From: Pseudomonadota bacterium
Lineage (GTDB): Bacteria > Pseudomonadota > Gammaproteobacteria > Burkholderiales > Sulfuriferulaceae
NCBI GenBank assembly: GCA_021795395.1
Contig: JAJYPN010000015.1
Coordinates: forward strand, 1 to 60,738
Length of the DNA stretch: 60,738 nucleotides
Direction of reading: 5' to 3'
The notes under the pieces were generated by a model that saw nothing but the letters and a program-made list of their open reading frames with translations, was not told the origin of the DNA and did not search any database. The translations under genes were made by a program, and so were the position numbers. Positions 26,699 to 36,110 of this stretch are shown here, one piece after another (the stretch's first letter is position 1; every line of letters starts with the position of its first letter).

Positions 26699-28270
26699 TC
26701 AATAAATTTCCCGCGTTTCCAGGAATTGTATCTCGGGAAACCGTTCTTGCATCATCGATAAATTCACTCGGTTAGGTGCCAGATAAACGTACTGGTACGC
26801 ACCATCCAAAGCCACATTGAAACCGTATTTATCGATCAATTGTTTGAGGTCGGTATCGGAACCCCGGAGCCAGCGGGCGGTCGCGAATTCGCAACTTTCA
26901 AACAGCACATCGACACCGTATTCGAACTCGAGTCGATGCGCGACGACGTCGAATTGCAGCGTTCCCACTGCACCCAGAATCAGGTCGTTCGACGACATCG
27001 GCCGAAACAGCTGTGTTGCGCCTTCTTCGGCCAGTTGTTGAAGACCTTTTTGCAATTGCTTGACTTTAAGAGGGTTTTTTATACGGGCTTTGCGGAAAAA
27101 TTCCGGCGCAAACGAAGGAATACCGATGAATTTCAGCGTCTCGTTTTCGGTAAACGTATCGCCCAGACGTATGGTACCGTGATTGGGAATGCCGATAATA
27201 TCGCCGGCATACGCTTCGTCCGCGGTATTGCGATCCTGCGCCATAAACGTAATGGCGTTATTGACCGCCATGAATTTGCCGCTGGATATCTGCCGGATTT
27301 TCATGCCGCGATCGAAGCGACCGGAACAGACACGCAGGAAGGCGATGCGATCACGATGTTTGGGATCCATATTGGCTTGTATCTTAAACACGAAACCGGA
27401 AAATTTCGCCTCGGCAGGTTCGATTTTGCGCGATTCGGTAAGCCGTGCGAGCGGAGCAGGGGATAGGTCGACGAGAGCGTCGAGCATCATCTGCACGCCG
27501 AAATTATTGACTGCGGAGCCGAACAGGACGGGCGTCTGTTTGCCCGCCAGATAGGCAGCGGGTGAAAAGGTATGCGATGCGCCGCGCACCAGTTCGATCT
27601 CGGCGCGCAATTCGTCGGCCTGTTCGCCGATGAATTGATCGAGTCGCGGGTTATCCAGTCCCGCTATGATTTCACCGGTGCCCTTTTCGGCTTGCGGATC
27701 GAACGCCAGCACATTATCGTCGTATAAATGATAAATGCCGCGAAAGCGTTTGCCCATCCCGATCGGCCAGGTCATGGGCGCGCATTGCATGCCCAGCACC
27801 GACTCGATTTCGTCGAGCAGATCGATAGGCGAACGGCCTTCGCGATCAAGTTTGTTGATAAATGTGATGATCGGCGTGTCGCGCATGCGGCAAACATTGA
27901 GTAGTTTGATCGTTTGCGCTTCGACGCCGTTGACCGAATCGATGACCATGACTGCGGAATCGACCGCTGTCAACGTGCGGTAGGTATCCTCGGAAAAATC
28001 CTCGTGGCCCGGCGTATCGAGCAGATTGATGATATGGTCGCGGTAGGGGAATTGCATAACTGAGGATGTAACCGAAATGCCGCGCTGCTTTTCCAGCTCC
28101 ATCCAGTCGGAAGTCGCATGCCGGCTGGCCTTGCGTGCGCGGACTTCGCCGGCTACCTGAACCGCGCCGCCGAACCACAGCAATTTTTCCGTCAGCGTGG
28201 TTTTGCCGGCATCGGGATGCGAAACAATGGCAAAAGTGCGGCGTCTTGAAATCTCGGTAGTGATGGACAT
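26699..28270 (-). CDS. prfC: Peptide chain release factor 3
   Basis: A 523-residue translational GTPase that recycles RF1 and RF2 after termination. GTP-binding motifs are [10 protein letters not shown] (P-loop, about 18-27), D-T-P-G-H-E-D-F (about 87-94) and N-K-L-D (about 141-144). The length and the start [15 protein letters not shown] match RF3 closely, so I accept ATG 28270. It lies between the NlpC/P60 gene and the TonB-like gene on the minus strand with gaps of 120 and 86 bp, so co-transcription is uncertain. Confidence 0.97.
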   Translation of the reverse strand: MSITTEISRRRTFAIVSHPDAGKTTLTEKLLWFGGAVQVAGEVRARKASRHATSDWMELEKQRGISVTSSVMQFPYRDHIINLLDTPGHEDFSEDTYRTLTAVDSAVMVIDSVNGVEAQTIKLLNVCRMRDTPIITFINKLDREGRSPIDLLDEIESVLGMQCAPMTWPIGMGKRFRGIYHLYDDNVLAFDPQAEKGTGEIIAGLDNPRLDQFIGEQADELRAEIELVRGASHTFSPAAYLAGKQTPVLFGSAVNNFGVQMMLDALVDLSPAPLARLTESRKIEPAEAKFSGFVFKIQANMDPKHRDRIAFLRVCSGRFDRGMKIRQISSGKFMAVNNAITFMAQDRNTADEAYAGDIIGIPNHGTIRLGDTFTENETLKFIGIPSFAPEFFRKARIKNPLKVKQLQKGLQQLAEEGATQLFRPMSSNDLILGAVGTLQFDVVAHRLEFEYGVDVLFESCEFATARWLRGSDTDLKQLIDKYGFNVALDGAYQYVYLAPNRVNLSMMQERFPEIQFLETREIY

Positions 28271-28390
28271 AGGCTCGCCAGATAAGCAAAAGCGAGATTA
28301 TAAGCGATAGACCGGATGGATGGTGAGCTTCGTTATGTCAAATTCGCCTGTCTCGTTAACGGCGTCAAAAATATAAACAGTATCGGATGG

Positions 28391-28951
28391 TCAGGGAGCT
28401 AGCGCGGCAGCATTGGTCGGAGCCGGATAGGCATACCGGGTCTGGACGAGCGTGGCGGTGGCCCCGGGTTCGCTGTGCGCAGTGGAAGTAAGAAGGCGAC
28501 GTGCGCCGTCGTAGGTATGCGCCCAATAGGTATCGTCCAGGCTGGAAATCATTACACCGCCGCTTTTATTGCTTGCGGCATGGATGAAGCGGTTATTGCC
28601 GAGATAAATGCCGACATGGGAAAATGCTTTCCTCATGGTTTTAAAAAAAACCAGATCGCCCGGCTTGAGCTGAGCCTTGTGTATGATGATGCTGATTTTA
28701 CTTATCGCGGCGGCGCTATGCGGCAAGGTTACTCCCGCCACTTCATGATAGACATAGCGGACGAAGCCGCTGCAATCCATGCCGGTATTGGGATCGTCGC
28801 CGCCGAATTTGTATACGGAACCGATCAGTCCCATGGCAAAGATAGCGAGCTCGGCGTGTGTAGGCGGGGGCGGATTTGGCTTGTCGTCCGCCCGGCCGGA
28901 TACACTATTCAGTGCTAATGCAATGATAAGTATATATTTAATAATACGCAT
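28391..28951 (-). CDS. NlpC/P60-family secreted cell-wall hydrolase
   Basis: A 186-residue exported cysteine peptidase that probably cuts peptidoglycan stem peptides. The N-terminal 20 residues are a signal peptide (hydrophobic I-I-K-Y-I-L-I-I-A-L-A-L, cleavage near S-G-R-A). The catalytic residues are C60 in M-D-C-S-G-F, H112 in S-H-V-G-I-Y-L-G, and H124 in F-I-H-A-A. The family domain fills the rest, with no SH3 or LysM domain. It has no lipobox, so it is likely soluble in the periplasm. It diverges from lolC/E across a 312-bp gap. Confidence 0.92.
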   Translation of the reverse strand: MRIIKYILIIALALNSVSGRADDKPNPPPPTHAELAIFAMGLIGSVYKFGGDDPNTGMDCSGFVRYVYHEVAGVTLPHSAAAISKISIIIHKAQLKPGDLVFFKTMRKAFSHVGIYLGNNRFIHAASNKSGGVMISSLDDTYWAHTYDGARRLLTSTAHSEPGATATLVQTRYAYPAPTNAAALAP

Positions 28952-29263
28952 AGCGTGTAATGTAATGGGTTTTTCAATTCAGGTCAAAGGGAAATCGTAC
29001 AAATTATTATCATGGATGGAAATAAAGTAGAATGCGACTATCTTCATTCTAGGCGAAATTGCCGATAAATCACCAAATAATTAAACGAACCCTCGATGCT
29101 CGACGCCAGGAATGAGCTTTGACGGTTTTATAAATTATGCGTCACGACAAATAAACCATTCAACCCCGATAATTCGTCAGGGCGCGAAATGCTGGCCCAC
29201 AGCGCTCGCGCAGGCTCGTTGAGCCGCCTGATTATCATTCGGGTTCAAATAAAGGAAGTGGAA
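28952..29263. other. Intergenic region between divergent NlpC/P60 and lolC/E genes
   Basis: About 310 bp, AT-rich on the left half, with no convincing gene. A short GGCTC-gtt-GAGCC hairpin is present near 29213-29225. Promoters for both divergent genes should lie here, but none is clear enough to place. Confidence 0.45.
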
Positions 29264-30508
29264 GTGCAGCCCTACGAGCTATTTATAGGTTTACGTTATA
29301 CTCGCGCAAAACGTCGTAATCATTTTATTTCGTTCATTTCGATGATCTCCATGCTCGGCATCGCACTGGGCGTCGCCGCGCTGATCGTAGTGCTATCGGT
29401 GATGAACGGGTTTCAGGACGAATTGCGTAATCGCATATTGGGCGTCGCCGCGCACATTGAAGTTACTGGTTTCGATAATACGCTGGCCAATTGGCGGCAA
29501 GTTGCCGCGCAAAGCCTGCGAGTCAAGGAAGTCGAAGCGGCGGCGCCTTATGTGGAGGGGCAGGGCTTGCTGGCGTACGATACTGCGGTACAGGGAACGA
29601 TGGTCAGAGGAATTCTGCCCGCCGACGAAGACACGGTCGCCGATCTGGGACGCAAGATGCAGCAGGGCAGTTTGGCCGCATTGCGTCCCGGCTCGTGGGG
29701 GATCGTTCTGGGTATCGATCTGGCGCATGCGTTGGGCGCACAGATGGGCGACAAGCTGACTCTGATTACACCGCAAGGTCAGATTACACCGGCAGGCATG
29801 ATTCCCCGGTTGAAGCAGTTTACGGTGGTGGGTATATTCAGAATAGGCATGTACGAATACGATTCCGGGCTGGCCCTGATCGCATTGCAGGACGCGCAAA
29901 AATTATTCCGAACCGGCGACAAGGTATCCGGCGTACGTCTCAAACTTGACGATTTATATCGTGCTCCTCATGTCAGCGAGCAATTGAGCAAAGCATTGGC
30001 GGGGGATTACTATATACGCGACTGGACGCAATCGCACAGTAACTTTTTTCGTGCGGTACAAATGGAAAAGCACGTCATGTTCGTCATATTGTTATTGATA
30101 GTAGCCGTCGCCGCATTCAATATCGTATCGACGCTGGTGATGGTGGTTACGGACAAACAGGCGGATATCGCCATATTACGTACTCTGGGCGCATCACCAT
30201 GGAGCATCATGAAGATATTCATGGTGCAGGGTGCCGTCATCGGCGTCGTCGGCACTGCAATCGGCCTGATTGGCGGTTTACTGCTGGCGCTTAATATCGG
30301 AGTCGTGGTGCCGTTTATCGAGCATACATTCGGCATACAATTTCTATCCGCCGATGTGTATCAAATCAGCGAGTTGCCGTCGAAGATCGACCGTCACGAT
30401 GTCACCATCATTACGCTGGTCTCGTTGCTGTTGTCCTGGCTTGCGACTATCTATCCCAGCTGGCGCGCGTCGCGCATCAATCCGGCGGAGGCATTGCGTT
30501 ATGAATGA
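29264..30508 (+). CDS. lolC: Lipoprotein-releasing ABC transporter permease (LolC/LolE)
   Basis: A 414-residue inner-membrane permease of the Lol complex that extracts outer-membrane lipoproteins and hands them to LolA. Four helices are visible: one near 25-48, a large periplasmic domain, then three in the C-terminal 150 residues. The start [17 protein letters not shown] is typical. I choose GTG 29264, with AAAGGAAG at 29251-29258, over the longer frame from 29189, which only adds unrelated residues. Only one permease gene precedes lolD, so a LolF-type homodimer is possible. The stop overlaps the lolD start by 8 bp. Confidence 0.93.
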   Translation: MQPYELFIGLRYTRAKRRNHFISFISMISMLGIALGVAALIVVLSVMNGFQDELRNRILGVAAHIEVTGFDNTLANWRQVAAQSLRVKEVEAAAPYVEGQGLLAYDTAVQGTMVRGILPADEDTVADLGRKMQQGSLAALRPGSWGIVLGIDLAHALGAQMGDKLTLITPQGQITPAGMIPRLKQFTVVGIFRIGMYEYDSGLALIALQDAQKLFRTGDKVSGVRLKLDDLYRAPHVSEQLSKALAGDYYIRDWTQSHSNFFRAVQMEKHVMFVILLLIVAVAAFNIVSTLVMVVTDKQADIAILRTLGASPWSIMKIFMVQGAVIGVVGTAIGLIGGLLLALNIGVVVPFIEHTFGIQFLSADVYQISELPSKIDRHDVTIITLVSLLLSWLATIYPSWRASRINPAEALRYE

Positions 30509-31175
30509 AGCCGTTATCCAGTGCCGGGCACTGGTGAAGTCGTATATACAGGGCAAGATTATCCTGCCGGTACTGACCGGTGTCGACTTGACCCTGCTTG
30601 CGGGAGAAATGGTGGCGATCATGGGCGCTTCCGGTTCGGGCAAATCCACCTTGCTACATTTGCTGGGGGGATTGGATAAGGTGACGGCGGGTACCGTGCA
30701 GATCATGGGCGAGGATATACAGAAGCTCAGCGAAGCCGCACGCGGCGAACTGCGTAACCGGGCCTTGGGGTTCGTTTATCAGTTTCATCATCTGCTGCCG
30801 GAATTCAGCGCGCTGGACAACGTTGCCATGCCTTTGCTGATTCGGCGGGTAGCGCCTGCGATTGCGCGCGCGCAGGCGGCCGATATGCTGGGAGAAGTGG
30901 GACTGGTTCACCGGGCCAGCCATACGCCCGGCGAGCTGTCGGGCGGCGAACGGCAGCGTGCCGCGCTGGCGCGGGCTCTGGTCACGCAACCGTCCTGCGT
31001 GCTGGCGGATGAGCCCACCGGCAATTTGGACCGCCATACCGCGGAAGGCATACATGAGCTGATGTTCAAATTGAACAGGCATCATGGCACCAGCTTTCTG
31101 GTGGTGACCCACGATCCTGAACTGGGCGGCAAAATGCAGCGTATATTGCAATTGCAGGACGGGGTGCTGGTATGA
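30501..31175 (+). CDS. lolD: Lipoprotein-releasing ABC transporter ATPase LolD
   Basis: A 224-residue cytoplasmic ATPase that powers lipoprotein release by LolC/E. Walker A is G-A-S-G-S-G-K-S-T near 42-50, the signature is L-S-G-G-E-R-Q-R-A, and Walker B is C-V-L-A-D-E-P-T. The D-loop and H-loop (V-V-T-H-D) are present. ATG 30501 lies inside the lolC/E tail, giving an 8-bp overlap and translational coupling. The GGDEF-EAL gene begins 29 bp after its stop on the same strand. Confidence 0.96.
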   Translation: MNEAVIQCRALVKSYIQGKIILPVLTGVDLTLLAGEMVAIMGASGSGKSTLLHLLGGLDKVTAGTVQIMGEDIQKLSEAARGELRNRALGFVYQFHHLLPEFSALDNVAMPLLIRRVAPAIARAQAADMLGEVGLVHRASHTPGELSGGERQRAALARALVTQPSCVLADEPTGNLDRHTAEGIHELMFKLNRHHGTSFLVVTHDPELGGKMQRILQLQDGVLV

Positions 31176-31204
31176 TGCGCTTTCTAAAGAAAGGCTGATC
31201 GAGT

Positions 31205-32836
31205 ATGCAGACCTGGAGCGAGACGAATAAATATACATTATATGGGGTCTTTTTCGGATTCAGTTTTCCGTTAGGCTCGATTTTTTTTCTGTATTTCATG
31301 AACGAACTGGGTGCGGTAAAAACGCTGCCGAATCTGATCGTGCTGGCGCATGAGCATATCTTGTTATACATCATCGATACCGCGCCGGTGTTTCTGGGAT
31401 TGGCAGCGCGATATGCCGGGGTGCGCCAGGATCGTCTGTACGCGCTGGCAAATTCGCTGGAGCAGCAGGTATTCGACAAAACCGAATCCCTGCGTCTGGC
31501 GCTCGAAGAATCGCGTAAGGCGAATGAATTGATTACGCATATGGCCGATCACGATGCGTTGACCGGCTTGCTGAACCGCCGGCGTTTTCAGGATACGCTG
31601 GAAGATTGGCTCAAATACGCCGTCCGCTACCGGAGGCGTGGCGCCCTGTTATTCCTCGATCTGGATAATTTCAAGTTCGTTAACGATACCTACGGTCACA
31701 AGATCGGCGATTCCTATCTGATGGGCGTCGCCGGCTTGTTGAATGGAACGCTTAGAAATACCGATATTCTGGCGCGCTGGGGTGGCGACGAATTCGCCGT
31801 ATTCTTGCCTGAAACTACCGGTAGCGAAGCGCATGACGTCGCCAATAAATTGCTGGCGGCGTTTGCGCAGGCGACATTCGTTTTCGAGGGAGAATTATTC
31901 CAGGCATCGATCAGCATCGGTATCGCATTCGTTCCCGAGCATACCAACGATGTCCATGAACTGGTCATGTTTGCCGATGCCGCCATGTACGAGGCTAAAA
32001 AAGCCGGAAGAGGCTGCTGGCGACTGTATGGGGCTTCCGCTCCCGAAGTCGAGCACGTTCAGGCGCATTTGCAATGGGAAGCGCGCATACGCCGCGCCTT
32101 GAGCAACGACCAGTTCATGTTGCTGTACCAGCCCTTGCTGAATCTTGAAACCGGGCATACCGATGCGTATGAAGCATTGCTGCGGATGGAAGACAAAGAA
32201 GGCCAATTGATTGCACCCGGGTTATTTCTGGAGTCGGCCGAGCGCGCCAATCTGAGCTTGCCGATCGACCTGATGGTGATACGCAAGGTCATACGCAGAA
32301 TCGCCCCGTTATCCAAGCTCGGTCAGGAAGTTTGGGTATCGGTGAATCTGTCGCGTTTGACCTTGCGTGACCCTGATTTCTCTAAAAAAATCGAACAGAT
32401 GTTGCACGAATATGCGTTGTCCGGAAATAAGCTGAGGTTCGAGATCGCCGAGACCACGGCCTTGCAAAACATGGGTCTGGTGCGCAATCTTTCCAATATG
32501 ATCAGGGAGTATGGAGGAATGTTGATACTGGATGATTTCGGACTTGGGCCGACTTCTTTGCAGTATCTGGAAAAGTTGTCCGTGGATATGATCAAATTGC
32601 ATCCCAGTCTGACTCGCAGTTTGAGAGAAGATAGCAAAGCGCGGATTTTTGTTAAAAACCTGGCCGAGATGCTGCATGGCTTTCATCTCGAAGTGGCGGT
32701 GAAATCGATAGAAGATATGCAGCTTCTGGAATTGTTGCGCACGATGGGGATCGACTATGCCCAAGGTTTTGCCGTCGGTAAACCGCTGGAATCGATCGAA
32801 CTGTCGGAAAATGATCCGTTTGTTGCCGAAAGTTAG
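31205..32836 (+). CDS. Membrane GGDEF-EAL protein with an intact cyclase site and a degenerate EAL site
   Basis: A 543-residue cyclic-di-GMP protein with two N-terminal membrane helices (about 11-31 and 43-66), a short coiled linker, GGDEF (about 112-275) and EAL (about 290-535) domains. The GGDEF site G193-G-D-E-F197 and the product-inhibition site R184-N-T-D187 are intact, so it should make cyclic-di-GMP. In the EAL domain E323-A-L, N381, E413 and D443-D444 are kept, but the K-I-D metal aspartate is His (K464-L-H466) and the Glu of E-G-V-E is Lys (K500). Phosphodiesterase activity is therefore doubtful, and the domain may only bind the nucleotide. It follows lolD by 29 bp. No sensor domain besides the membrane part is seen. 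Confidence 0.92.
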   Translation: MQTWSETNKYTLYGVFFGFSFPLGSIFFLYFMNELGAVKTLPNLIVLAHEHILLYIIDTAPVFLGLAARYAGVRQDRLYALANSLEQQVFDKTESLRLALEESRKANELITHMADHDALTGLLNRRRFQDTLEDWLKYAVRYRRRGALLFLDLDNFKFVNDTYGHKIGDSYLMGVAGLLNGTLRNTDILARWGGDEFAVFLPETTGSEAHDVANKLLAAFAQATFVFEGELFQASISIGIAFVPEHTNDVHELVMFADAAMYEAKKAGRGCWRLYGASAPEVEHVQAHLQWEARIRRALSNDQFMLLYQPLLNLETGHTDAYEALLRMEDKEGQLIAPGLFLESAERANLSLPIDLMVIRKVIRRIAPLSKLGQEVWVSVNLSRLTLRDPDFSKKIEQMLHEYALSGNKLRFEIAETTALQNMGLVRNLSNMIREYGGMLILDDFGLGPTSLQYLEKLSVDMIKLHPSLTRSLREDSKARIFVKNLAEMLHGFHLEVAVKSIEDMQLLELLRTMGIDYAQGFAVGKPLESIELSENDPFVAES

Positions 32837-32939
32837 CATCTCTGATTGCAGGAGATTTATGTGCGTAAACGAACAGAATCGACACGTATATCGGGCCATT
32901 ATTCCTTACAATCTGGTTTTTTTTCGAGGAGGAACGATT

Positions 32940-33494
32940 ATGAGAGCTAACGTTTATAATTATATGCTGTTCGCTGCTACTGCTTTTTTGTTAAGCATCA
33001 TGAGCACCCAAGCCGGTGCCGCTACCAAGGAGGATTTGAACAAGGACGCCGAGCACGCTTTGCAAACCCTGTATAAATCCAATCCGATAGCGCGGGATAT
33101 TTCGAAAAAAGCCAAGGAAATACTGGTATTTCCCAAGATTTATCGGGCAGGGCTGGTTTTCGGCGGCAGTTATGGCGAAGGGGTTCTGTTCAGGGGCAAG
33201 CAGATTGACGGTTACTATAATTCCGTTTCGGCTTCGTGGGGCTGGCAGGCCGGCGTGCAATCGTACAGCTATGTCCTGTTCCTGATGAACGACCGGGCAG
33301 TCAATTATTTGAAAAAAACCAAGGGATGGGAAATTGGCGTCGGGCCGACGGTAGTCGTACTCAACAAAGGCGCCGCCACCAATCTGTCGTCGACGACGTT
33401 GAAGGACGATGCGTATGCGGTGATTTTCGACCAGGAAGGCCTCATGGCAAGCCTGAGTATCGAGGGTACGAAAATTTCCCGTATCAATCCCTGA
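32940..33494 (+). CDS. Secreted SYLF/YSC84-domain protein
   Basis: A 184-residue protein with a signal peptide (about 1-28, hydrophobic L-F-A-A-T-A-F-L-L-S-I, cleavage after Q-A-G-A) followed by a SYLF lipid-binding domain. Family features are A-K-E-I-L-V-F-P-K-I-Y-R-A-G-L-V-F-G-G-S-Y-G-E-G and a C-terminal D-Q-E-G-L-M-A-S-L-S-I-E-G-T-K. Such proteins are thought to bind phospholipids in the periplasm; the role is unproven. ATG 32940 has GAGGAGG at 32926-32932. It follows the GGDEF-EAL gene by 103 bp and is convergent with maf. Confidence 0.88.
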   Translation: MRANVYNYMLFAATAFLLSIMSTQAGAATKEDLNKDAEHALQTLYKSNPIARDISKKAKEILVFPKIYRAGLVFGGSYGEGVLFRGKQIDGYYNSVSASWGWQAGVQSYSYVLFLMNDRAVNYLKKTKGWEIGVGPTVVVLNKGAATNLSSTTLKDDAYAVIFDQEGLMASLSIEGTKISRINP

Positions 33495-33590
33495 GCGAAC
33501 GGATTTAAATTGTAAATTGTGTTGATGAGTAGCGCGCCCTGAGCGCCGATCGGTGCGCTGCCTTCTACACAAATCTGTGGACGTTGTCGG

Positions 33591-33613
33591 AATTCGCTTC
33601 AGGAGTGCGAATT
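33591..33613. terminator. Possible bidirectional terminator hairpin
   Basis: Inverted repeat AATTCGC (33591-33597) and GCGAATT (33607-33613) with a 9-nt loop, between the convergent SYLF and maf genes and 8 bp from the maf stop. No T-tract follows on either strand, so the call is weak. Confidence 0.35.
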
Positions 33614-33621
33614 GGCAGTGT

Positions 33622-34212
33622 TCATCGTGTCAGCACATCCCAGCCTTCGTTGTACAGCATCCGGGTCAATGCGATCAGCGGCAAGCCAACCAATGCATTG
33701 GGGTCTTCGCCGTTCATGCTTTCCATGATGGCGATACCCAGTCCTTCGGAACGCGCGCTGCCGGCGCAGTCGTAGGGTTGATCCTTGCGCAGGTAATGCT
33801 CGATTTGAATATCGGTTAAGTGCCGTATCTTTACCGTAGTCGGTACCACGCAGGATTGCAGATTGCCGGTGCGGCTGTTGTACAGGCTGAGTGCGGTATG
33901 AAATACCAGTACCTGACCCCGTATGCTGCGCAATTGCTCCACGGCCGAGGCATGGTTGCCGGGCTTGCCGATATGGATACCGTCGAGACTGGCCAGCTGA
34001 TCGGAGCCGATAATGAGCGCATCCGGAAAGCTGGATGCAGGCGCTTGCGCTTTGAGTACGGACAAGCGCAGGGCAGCGGCATCGGGTAATTCGCCGGCCA
34101 GGGACGTTTCGTCGACGAGCGGTGCGGCCACGGTAAACGGTACGCGCAACTTGTTCAGGAGTTCGCGGCGGTATGCGGAAGTCGACGCGAGCACGAGTTG
34201 CGCTGCTGCCAT
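33622..34212 (-). CDS. Maf/YceF-family nucleotide pyrophosphatase
   Basis: A 196-residue house-cleaning enzyme that hydrolyses modified nucleotides such as m7GTP (YceF branch) or dTTP/UTP (YhdE branch). The N-terminal L-A-S-T-S-A-Y-R-R-E-L-L is the substrate-binding loop, and G-S-D-Q-L-A and G-K-P-G carry the catalytic Asp and Lys. The S-Y-R-R variant and overall resemblance favour YceF. It starts 4 bp after the pycB stop and is the last gene of the pycA-pycB-maf run. In many relatives maf adjoins the rpmF-plsX block directly; here the carboxylase genes lie between. Confidence 0.9.
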   Translation of the reverse strand: MAAAQLVLASTSAYRRELLNKLRVPFTVAAPLVDETSLAGELPDAAALRLSVLKAQAPASSFPDALIIGSDQLASLDGIHIGKPGNHASAVEQLRSIRGQVLVFHTALSLYNSRTGNLQSCVVPTTVKIRHLTDIQIEHYLRKDQPYDCAGSARSEGLGIAIMESMNGEDPNALVGLPLIALTRMLYNEGWDVLTR

Positions 34213-34216
34213 GCGT

Positions 34217-36067
34217 CTATTCCGGCTGGATTTCCAGTAAGGCTTGGTCGGGAGTTACGGCGTCGCCTTTGGCCACAAACAGATTGATGATGGTGCCGGA
34301 TATCGACGCCTGGATTTCGTTTTCCATTTTCATCGCTTCGATGACCAATACCGGATCGCCGGCCTTGACCTTTTGTCCGGTACGGATCAACACCTCCACG
34401 ATATTGCCGGGCATGGCAGTCGTTACATGGCCGCGATGCGTGGGACGCGGGCGTCCGCTATTGCCGGATTTGCCGGTGGATTTGGCTTTTCCGTTCGGCG
34501 CTGCGTTGTCGGTGCTGACTTCGATTTCGTTCAGCGACTCGACGAATACTTCTTCGGTGACGCCGTCCACCGAGACATAATACGGGCGTTCGGATTGCGA
34601 GCCGTGACCGGTGCCGGTCAGACGGATATGATAGGTTTCGCCGTGCAGGGTGATATGAAATTCATCGGCGGCAAAGCGCGTGGCCGAATTGCTGTTCTGC
34701 TCGCTGACAGGCAGCAGGACTTCCGGTGAGAGCGTATTGGCGTTGCGTTCTTGCAGGAACGTGTGGCCGATATCGGGAAACATGGCGTACGTCAGCACGT
34801 CTTCTTCGGATTTGGCGACGCCTTCGATTTCGCTCTTGAGTTTTTCCATCTCGTCGGGGATCAGGTCGGCGGGACGGCAATGGATGATTTCCTGATCGCC
34901 TATCGCCAGCTCGCGCACGGTCTGGTTGATCGGGCCCGGCGCTTCGCCGTAGCGGCCTTGCAGATACAGTTTGACTTCGTTGGTGATGGTCTTGTAGCGA
35001 TCGCCGGTCAGCACATTGATCACAGCCTGACTGCCGACGATCTGGGAAGTCGGTGTGACCAGCGGAGGAAATCCCAAATCTTCGCGCACCAGCGGAATTT
35101 CCGCCAGTACGTCGTCCATGCGGCTCAGTGAACCTTGTTCCTTGAGCTGATTGGACAAATTGGAAATCATTCCGCCCGGTACCTGGCTGATCAAAACGCG
35201 CGGGTCGACGCCCGTGAAATTGCTTTCGAACTGCCAGTAGAGTTTTCGGACTTCACGGAAATAGGCGGCGATTTCCTGCAGATCGGAAAGCTTGATGCCG
35301 GTGTCGTATTCGGTATTGGCGAGCGCCGCGACCATGGTTTCGGTAGTCGGATGACTGGAACCTTCGGAAAAGGCCGAGATGCAGGTATCGATCACGGTGG
35401 CGCCGGCTTCGATGGCCTTGAGATGTGACATGCTGGCCAGGCCGGACGTCGCATGGCTATGATTGTGCACCGGCAGGCCGGTGGCGGCGCGTATGTTTTT
35501 CACCAGTTCGTAGGCAACGCTCGGCGTCAGCAATCCGGCCATGTCCTTGATGGTGATGGTGTCGCAGCCCAGCTCTGCAAAACCGCGGGCGAGCGCGACG
35601 AAATGGGGTATATCGTGCACCGGGCTCGTAGTGTAGGCAATGGCGCCTTGGGCATGTTTGCCGGCTTTTTTGATGGCCTCGATCGAGACGCGCATATTGC
35701 GCAGATCGTTCATGGCATCGAAGACGCGAAACACATCGACGCCGTTATCGGCGGATTTTTGTATGAATGCGCGCACCACATCGTCCGCATAATGACGGTA
35801 GCCCAGCAGATTCTGGCCGCGCAGCAGCATCTGTATCGGCGTGTTGGGCAAGGCTTTACGCAGCTTTGCCAGTCTTTCCCACGGGTCTTCCTTGAGAAAG
35901 CGTACGCAAGCGTCAAAGGTGGCGCCCCCCCAGGCTTCCAGCGACCAGAATCCGATAGCGTCGAGTTTGGCGCAAATGGGAAGCATGTGTTCGGTACGCA
36001 TGCGCGTGGCGATCAGTGATTGATGGCCGTCACGCAGCACAAGGTCGGTAATAAATACGTTAGGCAT
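34217..36067 (-). CDS. pycB: Pyruvate carboxylase subunit B / oxaloacetate decarboxylase alpha-like (carboxyltransferase-biotin carrier)
   Basis: A 616-residue two-domain protein. Residues 1-470 are the carboxyltransferase barrel (L-R-D-G-H-Q-S-L near the start, L-L-R-G-Q-N-L-L-G-Y, D-V-F-R-V-F-D-A-M-N-D). After a G/S/K-rich linker (about 510-535) comes the biotin-carrier domain with E-A-M-K-M-E-N, whose Lys carries biotin. It resembles OadA, but there is no membrane OadB or OadG, and a biotin carboxylase lies directly upstream. The pair is therefore best read as a two-subunit pyruvate carboxylase that refills oxaloacetate. It is 43 bp downstream of pycA and 4 bp before maf. Confidence 0.88.
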   Translation of the reverse strand: MPNVFITDLVLRDGHQSLIATRMRTEHMLPICAKLDAIGFWSLEAWGGATFDACVRFLKEDPWERLAKLRKALPNTPIQMLLRGQNLLGYRHYADDVVRAFIQKSADNGVDVFRVFDAMNDLRNMRVSIEAIKKAGKHAQGAIAYTTSPVHDIPHFVALARGFAELGCDTITIKDMAGLLTPSVAYELVKNIRAATGLPVHNHSHATSGLASMSHLKAIEAGATVIDTCISAFSEGSSHPTTETMVAALANTEYDTGIKLSDLQEIAAYFREVRKLYWQFESNFTGVDPRVLISQVPGGMISNLSNQLKEQGSLSRMDDVLAEIPLVREDLGFPPLVTPTSQIVGSQAVINVLTGDRYKTITNEVKLYLQGRYGEAPGPINQTVRELAIGDQEIIHCRPADLIPDEMEKLKSEIEGVAKSEEDVLTYAMFPDIGHTFLQERNANTLSPEVLLPVSEQNSNSATRFAADEFHITLHGETYHIRLTGTGHGSQSERPYYVSVDGVTEEVFVESLNEIEVSTDNAAPNGKAKSTGKSGNSGRPRPTHRGHVTTAMPGNIVEVLIRTGQKVKAGDPVLVIEAMKMENEIQASISGTIINLFVAKGDAVTPDQALLEIQPE

Positions 36068-36110
36068 AGGATCGATACAGTCTAAAAATTAAGCTGGGGG
36101 CAACCCCCGA

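Noticed and set aside
34217..36067. Sodium-pumping oxaloacetate decarboxylase alpha subunit
   Set aside because: No OadB or OadG membrane subunit is nearby, and a biotin carboxylase is directly upstream.
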